A DNA stretch of 64,000 bases from Kibdelosporangium philippinense. GTDB taxonomy: Bacteria; Actinomycetota; Actinomycetes; Mycobacteriales; Pseudonocardiaceae. The notes under the pieces were generated by a model. The model was not told where the DNA came from, ran no database searches, and was given only the letters and a program-made list of their open reading frames with translations. Shown piece after piece: positions 62,801-64,000 of the stretch (positions within the stretch are counted from its first letter, which is position 1; each line of letters opens with the position of its first letter). Position numbers and translations under genes: made by a program. The stretch is from positions 2,728,001 to 2,792,000 of the forward strand of contig NZ_JAJVCN010000002.1 in NCBI RefSeq assembly GCF_021390435.2. The letters run 5' to 3'.

Positions 62801-64000
62801 CCGATGGCCGCGGGGCTATGGGAGTTCACCGAGCCTGGCTTCGAGTCCAATATTGGCTTGCGGATCCGTCCGGCGCGGTGGACCACGCACTTCGGTTGGG
62901 ACGGCGCGGGCGAGGTGCGGTGGTTCCACAGCCGGCAGGTATGGCACCGGGTGGTCAAATCCACGAACGACAGTCCGGTCGGCGTGACGTTCGTCGCGGA
63001 CCAACCGACAGCGTTGCAGCGTTTCTTGGCGGCTGGTGGTGTCGCGGAGACGAACGGGGCGTTCGTCTACGACGTGCACGGCGCAACACATAGCTTCGGG
63101 GTGTCAGTCGGCGGTGAGCAGCTGTCCATCTCGCCGGAAGTGTTCGCGAACGTGTTGTTGAACCTGCGGTTGGCTGGCAACGGTTGGGCAGTGCTCTACG
63201 CGTGTGACACCGGTTTCGCCGCGGTGGACTTGGTCGCTGCCGAAGTGCGGACGGTGTTCCCGCGTTTCACGCTGTCGGCGCCACGGGGCAAGCTCGGGTT
63301 CGGTTTCGTGCGCAATGCGGCAGACGACGTCGTCCCGACGCTGCGGATCTCGCACCCTGGCACATTGGTCACCGTTGACAGGGCGGGGAACACGGGCGTG
63401 TGGCCGCATCCTCCGGCAGTCGATCCTCAGTACCAGCCTGTACCGGGCTGGTGGTGGGAGCGTCCGAGCAGTGCGGAAACCGGCTCGCCGGACAACGCGG
63501 GCCATGCGACGGTGCAAGAACGCCGTTTCGAGGGGCACGTGGACGGGCAGACCGTCTGGTTCGCCGCGACCGAGGTCGACTGGGTCTCGCTCAAGGACGT
63601 CAACAACAAGGTCATCGGCGCTGTCTCCATGCCACCGGAGGACGTCGAGCAGCGCGCTGATTGGGGAGAAGGTCTGCGAGGTGTGTCGGTCTCGGCCGAC
63701 GGTGAGTTACCGCAGACCGCAGACGAGATAGAGGTGTGGGAACGGGACTTCCCGCGTGCGCACACGTCGGACTGGGCGCCATTCGCCCGTGACAACGGCA
63801 CGTACTTCGTCGTCGCTCATGGACTTGCCGGTCGCACCACGCTGGTGCTCACCGATGGTCTGAGCGTTGTCGTCGATGGCGAGACCCTTGCACAGGTTGT
63901 CTTCGAGTCCGGGCCCTTCATCGCCGCAGGTGGTCCACGACTTGAGTCGGTGACGTTGCTGGTCTACCAGGCTGGGCGGGCGAACGACGTCGGCGTGACC
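34505..64000 (+). CDS. Giant multidomain protein, at least 9,832 residues, 3' end outside window
   Basis: One frame is open from ATG 34505 to the last base, 29,496 bases without a stop; I checked the phase at many recognisable motifs along its length. Order: 1-~255 CpnT-like N terminus with a hydrophobic stretch at ~125-155; ~380-1280 Gly/Pro/Ser, then acidic and Lys/Pro-rich linker; ~1280-1370 OmpA-like; ~1459-1610 ADP-ribosyltransferase-like; ~1620-1850 HipA/PI3K-like kinase; ~1910-3090 four His/Cys modules; ~3520-3720 a fifth, Cys-less module; 4056-4730 prolyl oligopeptidase; 4780-6580 three ~560-residue tandem units; ~6620-6790 another module; ~7130-7560 unassigned region; 7760-9832 six further modules. 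No signal peptide. The leader and start are identical to the locus-1 giant gene. Probably a secreted effector; the role is inferred. Not PKS or NRPS: no such domains are seen. Confidence 0.85.
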   Translation, partial: MSEPSGDQSHLIPDGWQGLPILIAGGPLPPGQIELMREQAVAYRAYAQRVLSAGEGLQRLVDGVGDSVSPEVAEKFRVHMAELNDGRGQALADIANLQAWKLDEQATNIDSGRYGIYVQVVWTVSELAYIAASIFLWATWPFVFALGQLMVRLVRMGISYKTAAIIAARIAWEGVKKGTDNVAVTAMTKGFDDFVKTASKGLGDIPTSGFAVPKLIKQIPPDNWWYTGRRFVDEAAEEAGEEFAQGGIADNLADPGRVDLKNWGTGAGIGAVGGGAGSAAGSAGRKAGLKGSHNKNRVNGMQSGWAGEIAAGGAGMAVGGSPLDIGFGVVNSTFTDPVMHEVETKAREAIHERQKQAGLHGGEVVPPPTLANPDSLVGMGGSGPAGLVGPAGGPSNTSGGGNNQPLGGGASGGGGDGPVGPDGQPVTPPPAPGTGSLAPSPGNVPTHQPPLSGGGHGPVGPDGRPITPPLPPGSGPLTPPAPGGGPVAPSVGPSGGTNGPSGPNLPSGNGSGGPVGGPVSGPTNLSGNGGPGSTGGPSVMSSGQGGPGSTGNGPAMGGNGVSGGPGSAVGGGSGNGGLGNGSAGNGPAVGGNGVSGGPGSGVNGGPGSGANGGPGSGVNGGPGSGVSGGLGNGPAVSSGDPNGTVGPSGLDNSSSNSPGNSPAGPAEVTNQPVPPPDQPMANNGPGVAGNGPNVSSNGPAQNGVINSDAGPAGGLPGVNGPEVFSGTNGIPNTTVSGQGANQVTTSATGSTVNTNPTVSNGQSGTGPVQTSGTNGLSGTGPAVQTPAPTATQGLSGQSPANLGTTRPEPEGLPGLEGPAGPAASAAPPSGSPNVVAATPPPSTVASTASGAHLDTNGQQTAGTGPSVSQDNNTTTEVEFDWADDATLAGDDQSSDQPGATVNQAVGTLNQTDEDDNDAETQTLAEQPEAKQGEPKAGLTSALGVLGQLLNNRPGNPYSVFLPDMVFDVPPVQVYSVKVEHDFENQQPVTEQQGPTPAQQYASEHGAEPSTPDKVGAEADLTKNETGGTGDTTGPVSSPGAGPSRAIRFAPTPDPAPEPDPAPDPGSHKQTKPNEVDGRLALRSMDLKLDTVGPKPLLTPDITTASTTLDNDTMPKMETAAPKSENSQQKVDATANTNPPPKVEPAKPDAAPKPDGSVRADTAPKTESAKVEPPAKSDTSAKTSLSSPAPNTTAKSVPETLVARVDPVRKEPIRPAQRIFDKRREEEVDKLLADQLRRESGLPRPMFAAGAARDSELLSEDPQTRTSEPVPSSSHVNRQAAPSRRDVTFAQGSTKLDADQEQVIRDLAQHIVDQLSRLGADQRIVVQLIGKGNGNRALLPVLTAKATGRKRATRVQDSLRRELLRLSPAGSDPDKIDVVAESIGRMDRTDEESRRAVEIWTSVVRVVTPLDVDYRNNPRFVSSDADRAKFKENYEPYRQTLEHAREAQRKHPELAGIAEEDLVALVGYTGDVLYGQLKYALRTREAGELNKWDPHIRTVVSALNQLPQYQGMVQRAIVAHAEPAAGGTAGVLAKYQVGRIVREDSFFRTNVDRTNFPGDVFFNVLSKTGHLVDSVSQHAHSEREVLFGPGTYFQVTRVRQHKGRVDVWMTEVDHRAVDRFSPLPTRSWRQIGVRVGSNVGDTYRAPDGTSYYLKESSTSQHARNEVLAAELYQLAGIDTADVRLAWIGDELGVSSRIVRAGSPSFVDGLQDGRYLEKVQDGFAVDAWLGNYDVVGLEYDNVLTDPEGNPVRIDPGGALLFHATGRPKTREDFDGSAKEWDTLRDRNVHEQAAAVFGSMTEKQMRASALRVVAVRPEQIDDAVDRAGFEGRTAHRLKQTLKLRRQDVARRAGVKLPGPSGVLDHNLDDLSQSSPPMPAYSTPSASAALGMLGASHTSPEGWDHRSTNSEQTDYVRFADDQVWSHRSIDPELIPGDTQPTTATDDAIWHKPVPDENGTVVGMTFVQGGRVTIGQWLRGKPTGLPARGRTFGIDVQVTNQGARLIGADGRSVWRDGHQLAQVVLATEEFRASIEAGLPIRLYACDVGTGFARQFWEGVKAWYPHAEVYAPTSIFRFGITPEGKSDWKIDGKGTWQVFFDPDLVHGVDKSGNPMTVRLADVVVHVGPDDGTSRSSAISFVDETFLDWQSALTKVVVLPGTFQQLDETAYADRRFTNVAVEVDLPARHEPHGTTYLDMHGTTSQDMHRNFGRVVIPTKHGDISVSGRTAARVFLAKQTRLRSSVTIMACNAARGAAGLDNSVLDDFADEIHRTHPELAVHAASDVVLLVQDIGEYFADRSGPTLAIVGGGDFVTRSGDRTELIRSVLAKRLADTGELDLTMVADMVRRTPDPNKTWSAVIRQLAGSGHRLDRVVDFARGDVEPLWQSVVLPPRARARITITGKGTWGSRVVRRPAEWRESTQAPLRMFDPNDQHGPVVVQFAQNDVTVAGITSQYSLDQLALWLVHSTLERRSDHVAKPVVSIAGYGNRGPLWRRSDEAVIEAGNARAKAVRDYLVTAYERLFPQYAPVNWPHDAEPEYHVYGALDPSLGKHDVQRVEVTILPPGTDPEAVPPRPVEPSAETMDQATAILDLQGVSDKLFSLNLPEKVHTAVARAARDHVRMELATAGQEATQAMADGMVRALDTVHDAGLLNGLVELAVTKTMVRSDLVAVLADMAALVTAGEVDAARAMLEWFRAGPDKSGNHDHYGRWEHRGPDTADTDTARTHTRVQPDKVWRRLLTTRQTGPVGMSFVRGREEAFLDWLTRRPARLPVHGHSFGIEVQSNESGAVLFDSRGPRWPGTGRQVAQLALTVAEFRAAVGAGTPVMLYVSNVVDGLARDFSAAVRAEFPHAEVYAPTNTFQFAITPETARSTWTIDNGGTWQLYADQDRFHGKDADGKPMAVKLGDILAYRGADDNSARSSAFSFADESFLHWYPVLDKAVVVPGTPEDFMASVYKDRAFRRRATEIALPSKYEPRGTTYLEILVEGGAVAIATRQGPMYTNGRTAARIFLELQPVASASSVTVVAKAHGSVAGQHDTVLGDVVRAIRRVHPGLAVHVASGRVIPLDNAEEVVPDRSGPVLMVFSGDFKPQAAAFVTHGGGDLTGDITSILDERLIQTGELDLPRVADMVSRTRHPDATWKRVIESLARAQRPLSQIIDFSWDNAGRHWRPIVLPWPARSLIMVTGKGTWDSRDVRRSARWRQEWDSTREFDSTDRPGPIAVQFTAGGVSAADIRSRYSLNHFAKWLVHSTLERWMDRAQPPEVIITGYAGKRTERSSVDAGRDRAIAVRDHLFAMYELLLNEHLSPNQPWNVTLPSFRARGELDPSRGTLDIDRVEVRVVPADWDPEWGLDPATATAPTVQSMRQATGLLDQQGVSGKLESLLVPRKVRSAVTKVAREQVRMELLAGRPRAAAAVAANLVWALDVVNNAGLLSELVIAATTEEALRGDLVKIVADVAELVTAGREDGARALVEWLTSDPDSSPRADALLEAQALAYRLAGQPQRPPAYTVADVQRDAPPLTADDHLEPASSVRFVPLYHPTEVGRAVGMSFMTGDEARRAEQWAASTEAERGHSLLVDTDYETFRAMSVHERAGHIRMVPMPGHERGTFVLDIRGDGTVVAVEFSDDHHIEQWGGEQFAAFIVKTDVFTRAAEQGIGAFTFITGVARPAPGPFVFEFYEAMVRLRPAMRTVTVHVPTGPIVPVGNNYPVEGIRNTTLIFDRGGWLTAGTAERALHKVMQRMAAIPRRHRGRLEYGSDEWLDSAANVANQVLAFLTASINATRTLDLAGSTKLLAFATDDRSEELALSAALTVISTGSLGARVDKVTDIHRDQSGRWRAVIRSARPRQRYVVTGEGRWDYAAGVVTRPARMVPPGESQVSRAVVGDQSVATEVVFERKKKDMDLASAQLDGVRAIAQRYAEALVENDVIDVHGAPSRVTYQLTIEGAGHNWLHGDESGRQRGNFVAEVFREEMRSRLHQLIGRGLADRLFDVPSLVMYPDHGTRLKTKDDPYVRVTLRPVGPELADRPPLGASVRTPPGARQIEGPDPADVPAYVEPAPEDPYIWLEDMDGRRALDWVRDRNIETTVALSTTDRFVRSRTRFKAALDAEGHLPQPDQMMVQDGYFYDLWQDENQERGLWRRISLAEYGSAKPAWETLIDLDELARQEGEDWYWPGYQPMLSPDRQRAMVHLSRGGADAVVTREFDLGTREFVKGGFALPEARNNAVWADDDQLLVATDFGEGSVSEAGYPVVLKEWRRGTPLTDAKEIFRAPQSDCKVSAMVFASSDEDRRTQFIVHYKDMENAVSYVRTPDGLREVVTPDDAPFSVHRNWMTIVPGSPWTAGDVTYPAGALLGIRFDRYMAGERNFQVLFQPDAHTSLQSHVWTRNRLLLVTMTDVNAKLRVLTPVEEGPWPQVSIGGMPPHSSASVIDTHDPVDDTFLMVVEGYLQPKTVIRGDSADRSMKTVRQETTAFDSKGMSVVQYFAASDDGTRVPYFVVRGRDSGPGPALLYGYGGFGESETPTYSKMAGVGWLSRGGTYVVANIRGGGEYGPDWHTQATKSGRHKSFEDFAAVAEDLVRRNITTPRELAIRGGSNGGLLMAVMLTRYPHLFGAVVADVPLTDMLRYHELSAGPSWFVEYGDPRVASERDYLSTYSPYQHIDADVEYPPALFITSSTDDRVHPAHARKMAAKLTQLGHRALFFETSGGGHSNSANAEFALEAALTYEFLWTELSRNRSATVRLPEHALPSHWAAAKSSVGSMPVDDELSIDAEGSTDDATDDESVAANPGHWPADVSDVEAWKAEMARAEDDMARIEEYRQGVANLMVQAEGIVAAYHGPRRVLVDDDSGRDIYAGVVDLVAEQLYLDDDKPNPDRNAVQLAVYLRGAFDHVYATGGSRAISEEAVYPGIDDDGLTLYFTRPQVLARPLIGPDDFVVGVAYGNDLDLEDDRPFASGRDFGYTDLSHRNYSDEEVSTLGEDKILSLPSPGVTGEGTFLVATHGVRMKTARVWIGPVGGSVEQPSERSLVRTQLGVSGEVLARLVMASAEFGSFVDSGRLRSITLMVCHAAKTPADGLASAFHQAVNERYPGIVVHATTGFVREDLESVSDYPYLLRNPSVEEGTWVTYGGSSPGQAPVIHDVLNAMRDWSEKDADLRAYYAARLPLYSVVDRAVSLSATLVRDFDSSGILNLLPAAEQVRASQGAGNADLVWVAALTQLRRTPGLPALGGVVLAETDPGSGQVVREAALPPPVWRMLAVSGPRYQSNVGLTIVPVRWGADIYQGVNQANRVRWFDAGQVWHKRINDHVVSFVDNQPDAWELLGGTAQPGERTIDVHGGTDSVRVSVDGESLSVDPVTFAQLMLTLGLLSDGPARLYACDTGFDFVDGFARTVRSKFPRFKVSAPQGRLGFGEVRAESGVGRSVVRVTGPGRWITVGSSGVRRSVPADVVEGVPVQGRWWERPSTRADRDLSRYHGVDTGGQTKYFTGEQVLARAVIGPDGFAVGLAYGNDPEFMEDTEFAAKRDEGFTELYNRKYSNEEVRALGSRISLSLPSPGVTGEGAFLVFSHGDVRKRAQVWIGPVGGSVGQPVWTQLGVSGEVLARLVMASAEFGSFVDSGRLRSVTLLVCNAAKTPADGLASAFQQAVNNSYPGIVVHAPTGLVRANTLLRVNGSERREPEIEDGVWVTYGGSSPGQNPVIYDVLDAMDDWSEKDADLRAYYVDRVPLYSVVDRAVSLHAALVRDFASSGILDLLPGSEQVQANRNAGNSDLVWVAALMRLYLTPDLPELGGVVIAETDPGSGQVVRRAVLPSPVARMLPVSGPRYQSNVGLTIVPVRWGADIYQGVNEANRVRWFDARQVWHKRINDHVVSFVDNQPDAWELLGGTAQPGERTIDVHGGTDSVRVSVDGESLSVDPVTFAQLMLTLGLLSDGPARLYACDTGFDFVDGFARTVRSKFPRFKVSAPQGRLGFGEVRAESGVGRSVVRVTGPGRWITVGSSGVRRSVPADVVEGVPVQGRWWERPSTRADRDLSRYHGVDTGGQTKYFTGEQVLARPLIGPDGFAVGLAYGNDLPHFMGTKHFASSRDGAFTNLYDRRYSNEETRAIGPDKFVKVRSPGVTGEGTFLVFSHGNTRNQAEAWVGPVGGSVEQPSERSLVRTQLGVSGEVLARLVMASAEFGSFVDSGRLRSITLMVCHAAKTPADGLASAFYRAVNERYPGVVVHASTGPVRGNVMPEKNDSTVRVPSIGDGFWVTYGGASPGQDPVIHDVLGTMLSWRRKDVDLRAYYAARIPLYSVVDRAVSLHETLVRDFGSSGILNMLSAAEQVRAREGAGNVGLVWVAALIQLRLTPGLPRLGGVVVTETDPGSGAVVREAALPPPVWRMLAVSGPRYQSNVGLTIVPVRWGNDVYQGVNEANRVRWFDARQVWHKRINDHVVSFVDNQPDAWEFLGATALPGERTIDVHGGTDSVRVSVDGESLSVDPVTFAQIMLTLGLLSDGPARLYACDTGFDFVDGFAQKVRKRFPGFEVSAPQGRLGFGEVRAESGVGRSVVRVTGPGRWITVDSSGVRRSVPADVVEGVPVQGRWWERSSRLAGSPRPPRYAPRDPSGQVPGYEQIPGYSESAQPLAVPLKDRDDHTIGITFTWGEDLRNVLQWARSTQENRDHSVLVDTDYRTSERMTPADRAAHRRRVEAPWRGGKTFFIDVHGNGSTVEIPYSRGPMRQWSARRLADFVLRSAAFAQAGPADVDSITLLSCVAGTNPGNPGFAIDFHLTITTPQQPVRVVHAPTRRIVPLGDQHLQGMHNTTAIFDRGRWVTLDKTTLHIDKIVRKMSANSVTQARSTTTTNADWWDTTARLADRVVASLRDSIVETGTLDLVRASRTELEPRWRSDPELATRSTFVWAAALAVLSEDPMASRVNKVADIQKTSDGYWRHVGLPEAARARYVVTGDGEWNHETGVVTRPARMVPPGEAQPFRAVHSQEPISAEVKFESGKKPINQRHGRHLDFNLAGSRLEAVHNLAKQLAPRVIEDYHDLVRSFSVEIIGFGNNRDHGSETGKKRGTYIAERLRKELSDAVAVLGGPHIKRPNVTAQIKAAIGEATGARLNSTLGVHGDPYVRMTLRREGPRLSDGIIDSNSEPPPGARAVGVEAEAYFVLVAPPGYPYPTGLPLVEARDENGNVVLEVVGERLTNLLMSPDGRYFEPVDHALDVSGVTKVEAMITELRVKPIAYLGIGDRGRVSEDTAIWALRETRGRLAQAAKVPGTPTPLTRLFPPGSRIRVTLFGVGLGILDVADGAPRRAYTQYTAGVPAEALNNFLHKEVNIWNPVTRKLHKEALEFGRERGDAFTRWVTGRDVTPTEALLAGGLPEVSAVSGHLASVYQHVGAQLVHEYSREYGLLKNYVSHLLRQPFSVARDAQPPRAQQYYESEWLDIATKLVERLKADRPDLEQVIWTRLGLEGPVAKEFDVLTVELTSIPPGMPPVTSLDYLKTALLPVNTLLRAGRIPVGQRIGVGANTENDYLQPDTNDGNIDLPLLLIELRQVRPPGVENRTLTEEQLETGLRMVAQWERTAYAEAQRKNSMPPGIESTVDRVMADPDTRILADFLELVTRLDREAERAPILGVDELEQVRSELFQLAETGDLSKSVVETLSTAGFQATQLMPSPGDPRDEATLNAAGDVVLRLRIGHALTEQVNALLNSGVAPGQRRETRRYAEVVSTRSWMVESGSLRPGDSTDEAKQVAAALRTRDQRQSTVATPGVIGQPGSAHNGGRVRLVGDQRVWSRPVTAPDGSNAGVSFVRPGVVDVGEWLGAGPQAAALTGLARLPWQGRVFLVDAHVDQQRYAMVPTAAARGWWADGRTLARIVLAAEGFHAAMTQGVPVVLWACEAGRRGFSADFWAAVREVHRNAVVHAPTDVLWFGITEDGVAQWFFENGGSWRTHSPTADGAVRPTRLGWSSDLPPLTGRWARRMLDSSASDRPSHWPRDIADVDSWLKQMVRVGEVRQTFAANLVSRAEQVVEVYHGPRWAAESVVGGADMYAGFVGLVAEQLNLDAGKPDQEGDADRLAAYLRGAFDSVYAGRPLHLRGSKGIFRSVDESGEKDYFVGDRVVSHALIGSDYSAVGVSYMVDQTQLRFSQLFARSSPGDITDLILPEANAETEGILSTRILSMRSPGVVDGSSFFVDTHGIGLDHATVWIRSRRASINPQGAANTGEYKRYVEGDVLARLVMSSPEFRSFVAAGKPRAVTLLVCDAAADLTSGPAHRFYQEIKRTYPNIVVHGATADLMAEVADGRRHPVIPEGIWISFGAPASPGQHPSVRDVLEQMGGWRGKDARLRTFYVARLPLFSAVDRAVSLYRTLVSDFSPSGILDLRNAHEEAEAARGAGNIDVVWSAAMTQLRGNPDLPPLTGVITGQIDHRGQVVRSVTLPRSIASLLINPGTRYTAVDGARILPVQWRQPSTGVPAAAIRSSSGITPDLADRGTANHAGTGRPAHWPSDIADATAWQEEMDRAHVIRQTFARMVERAERIVAVYHGPRDAAGDAGVYSGVVDLVAEQLHMDLRKADPEGNARRLAVYLRGAFAHMYVGRPDHVSGRRAVYRSVDDEAGVTEYFTGDRVVSHTLTGSDSSVVGVSYLVNETQLAQSRTFASAGISNHTTLAYRAGYAPLRIPSAGIAGDGSFLVDAHGAVDSGGGSLRLASLWIRSWNGSTRSSDTANVAQRKQHTDGGTLARLVMSSPEFMSFVAAGKLRSVTLLVCSAAGDQNRGMAYRFYRQMKRAYPGIVVHAPTDIVAATVTHGQRLPTLWEGSWISYGAETSPDRDPSTADVVAQMDGWHARNMELRAFFAARVPLFTAVDRAVSLYHTLLNDFRRSGILDLRNAYAEVRTDGRVRHASAVWGAALTMVRRTPDMPPLAGVIIGEFGSGKQVVRQVALPSSVERLLTVTGDRYRSPDGTQVLPTRWRQPLIGVPAAAIRSSSGVMPDLTGPRPVDRTTNVRPTHWPQDLSDVPAWKRQMARVARGGRAFERMLPRAGWIVERYHGPRCESGDLGDADLYSGFVDLVAEQLYMDAGTRNPESNAVRLAVYLRGAFEHEYFLLESLDAAPTAPRPDVYRGVDHDGETEYFVHEQVFSHALTGPDGSVVGVSYLVNQEELDTSHVFASARDTGLTDLVITGSWADSERLQLSSPGVTDDGVFLVDTHGKETDGVPGMQARVWIHSWNSSIRPSGGSGADLRRQHLDGDVLARLVMSSREFKDFVDAGKLRSVTLLICDAAADPDNGVARLFYQEIREVYPNIVVNAASGKLTLSVSKNSARRYSVIQRGTWTSLGGPADPGQVPTIDQVMAQMWGWSGKNKELRDFYAARLPLFSVVDRAVSLSDTLIAGYRTSGLVDLLQAQRVAESYDDTGHMDLVWTAALTKLRQTPGLPRLGGVITSEIDSFTGVERSVSLPPMAAGLWEFTEPGFESNIGLRIRPARWTTHFGWDGAGEVRWFHSRQVWHRVVKSTNDSPVGVTFVADQPTALQRFLAAGGVAETNGAFVYDVHGATHSFGVSVGGEQLSISPEVFANVLLNLRLAGNGWAVLYACDTGFAAVDLVAAEVRTVFPRFTLSAPRGKLGFGFVRNAADDVVPTLRISHPGTLVTVDRAGNTGVWPHPPAVDPQYQPVPGWWWERPSSAETGSPDNAGHATVQERRFEGHVDGQTVWFAATEVDWVSLKDVNNKVIGAVSMPPEDVEQRADWGEGLRGVSVSADGELPQTADEIEVWERDFPRAHTSDWAPFARDNGTYFVVAHGLAGRTTLVLTDGLSVVVDGETLAQVVFESGPFIAAGGPRLESVTLLVYQAGRANDVGVT
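35640..36420 (+). repeat. Gly/Pro-rich low-complexity linker repeats
   Basis: Codes for degenerate units such as GPDGQPVTPP and, from about 36250, short tandem units of the GGPGSGVN type. DNA repeats of ~27-30 bases are visible around 36290-36400. From about 35870 this part diverges from locus 1, so it marks the 3' limit of the shared N-terminal cassette. Confidence 0.8.
38348..38611 (+). other. OmpA-like domain of the giant protein
   Basis: Residues ~1282-1369: RDVTFAQGSTKLDADQEQVI, RDLAQHIVDQLSRLGADQRI, VVQLIGKGNG, then RATRVQDSLRRELLRL. The strand, helix, strand, helix order and the v.F..gst.ld....v..La / RA..V...L features are those of the OmpA/MotB fold, often peptidoglycan-associated. 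The usual Asp-x-x-Gly loop is degenerate. Related scraps recur after the His/Cys modules, for example SIAGYGNRGP and NARAKAVRDYL near 41930-42030. Confidence 0.55.
38880..39335 (+). other. ADP-ribosyltransferase-like domain of the giant protein
   Basis: Residues ~1459-1610. ALVGYTGDVLYGQLKYALRT and LPQYQGMVQRAIVAH (Arg of motif 1) match the VIP2/arginine-ART layout. GRIVREDSFFRTNVDRT sits where the Ser-Thr-Ser motif is expected but reads Arg-Thr-Asn. AHSEREVLFGPGTYFQVTRV carries the Glu-x-Glu motif (Glu1581, Glu1583). So the catalytic ExE is present and the STS is degenerate. The target of modification is unknown. Confidence 0.65.
39362..40060 (+). other. HipA/PI3K-like kinase domain of the giant protein
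   Basis: Residues ~1620-1850. GDTYRAPDGTSYYLKESSTS supplies the ATP-anchoring Lys1653, ARNEVLAAELYQLAGIDTAD a helix, and FAVDAWLGNYDVVGLEYDNV the catalytic loop (Asp1724 ... Asp-Asn). PVRIDPGGALLFHATGRPK supplies the metal-binding Asp1752. Lys, catalytic loop and Asp are all intact. The D-x-W-x-x-N-x-D plus R-x-D-x-G-G pattern matches a kinase-like domain seen in bacterial effectors. Substrate (protein or lipid) cannot be told. Confidence 0.55.
40230..44560 (+). repeat. Tandem ~2-kb double His/Cys modules, first pair intact, second pair Cys-less
   Basis: First copy (~40230-42580) has RLYACDVGTG (Cys2040) and TYLDMHGTTS...VTIMACNAARG (Cys2243), followed by an OmpA-like scrap and a helical region (TAILDLQGVSDKL). 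The second copy (~42690-44900) repeats the same order, but the first Cys position reads Ser (LYVSNVVDG, residue 2825) and the second reads Lys (VVAKAHGS, residue 3022). Both share VYAPT, FGIT/FAIT and KGTW markers. Confidence 0.7.
46661..48700 (+). other. Complete prolyl oligopeptidase (S9A) domain inside the giant protein
   Basis: Residues ~4056-4730. The start, PEDPYIWLEDMDGRRALDWV, is the usual S9A N terminus. It is followed by the seven-bladed propeller region and the alpha/beta hydrolase: LLYGYGGFGESETPTYSK, YVVANIRGGGEYGPDWH, IRGGSNGGLLMAVMLTRYPH (Ser4588), FITSSTDDRVHPAHARKMA (Asp4671/4672), ETSGGGHSNSANAEF (His4703). All triad residues and the oxyanion-loop Tyr region are present with normal spacing (Ser to His 115). 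Free-standing relatives are 680-730 residues, so this domain is whole. Confidence 0.9.
49240..54240 (+). repeat. Three ~1.68-kb tandem units within the giant gene
   Basis: Units start at about 49240, 50930 and 52607; internal spacings measured at one marker are 1,677 and 1,695 bases. Each unit has a type I module (THG or SHG ... LMVCHAA), a linker (AARLPLYSVVDRAVSL ... GILNLLPAAEQVRA) and a type II module (IDVHGGTDS ... RLYACDTGFD). Cys residues: 5059, 5370, 5619, 5929, 6184, 6494. About 590 bases at 50368-50959 and 52045-52636 appear identical. Confidence 0.85.
54400..55850 (+). other. Second copy of the TDY / VTGxGxW segment, with intact His/Cys module
   Basis: Parallels 45120-46620. Both carry a VDTDY start, a His/Cys-type module, ARYVVTGDGEW / RYVVTGEGRW, GVVTRPARMVPPGE and a closing DPYVRMTLR/DPYVRVTLR. 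Here the module is intact (FFIDVHGNGS; ITLLSCVAGT, Cys6743), whereas at 45482 the Cys position is Gly (FITGVA, residue 3660) and His-Gly reads Arg-Gly (LDIRGDG). Confidence 0.65.
55890..57120 (+). other. Unassigned ~410-residue region of the giant protein
   Basis: Residues ~7130-7540 open GVEAEAYFVLVAPPGYPYPT and contain YLGIGDRGRVSEDTAIWALR, YTQYTAGVPAEALNNFLH, YQHVGAQLVHEYSREYG and LLKNYVSHLLRQPFS. It looks like a folded alpha/beta domain rather than a linker. The opening Glu-x-Glu and the YTQYT segment are faintly like amidoligase-type enzymes, but I do not assign it. Confidence 0.4.
58405..63450 (+). repeat. Three further ~1.5-kb tandem units, more diverged
   Basis: Each begins with a helical segment (HWPRDIADVDSWLKQM ... 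EVYHGPR ... GLVAEQL ... AAYLRGAF) at about 58405, 59937 and 61450. A type I module follows (VDTHG/VDAHG ... TLLVCDAA; Cys8237, 8741, 9253) and the same linker; the set closes with one type II module (VYDVHGATHS ... LYACDTGF, Cys9567). A similar helical segment precedes the first unit at 48852. Confidence 0.8.

Noticed and set aside
34505-64000. Polyketide or nonribosomal peptide synthase, suggested by size
   Set aside because: No ketosynthase, acyltransferase, adenylation, condensation or carrier-protein motifs; domains seen are ART, kinase-like, POP and His/Cys modules.
1-64000. tRNA or rRNA genes, CRISPR arrays, replication origin
   Set aside because: None recognised on either strand. Attachment-site tRNAs that might explain the mobile cluster were looked for and not found.
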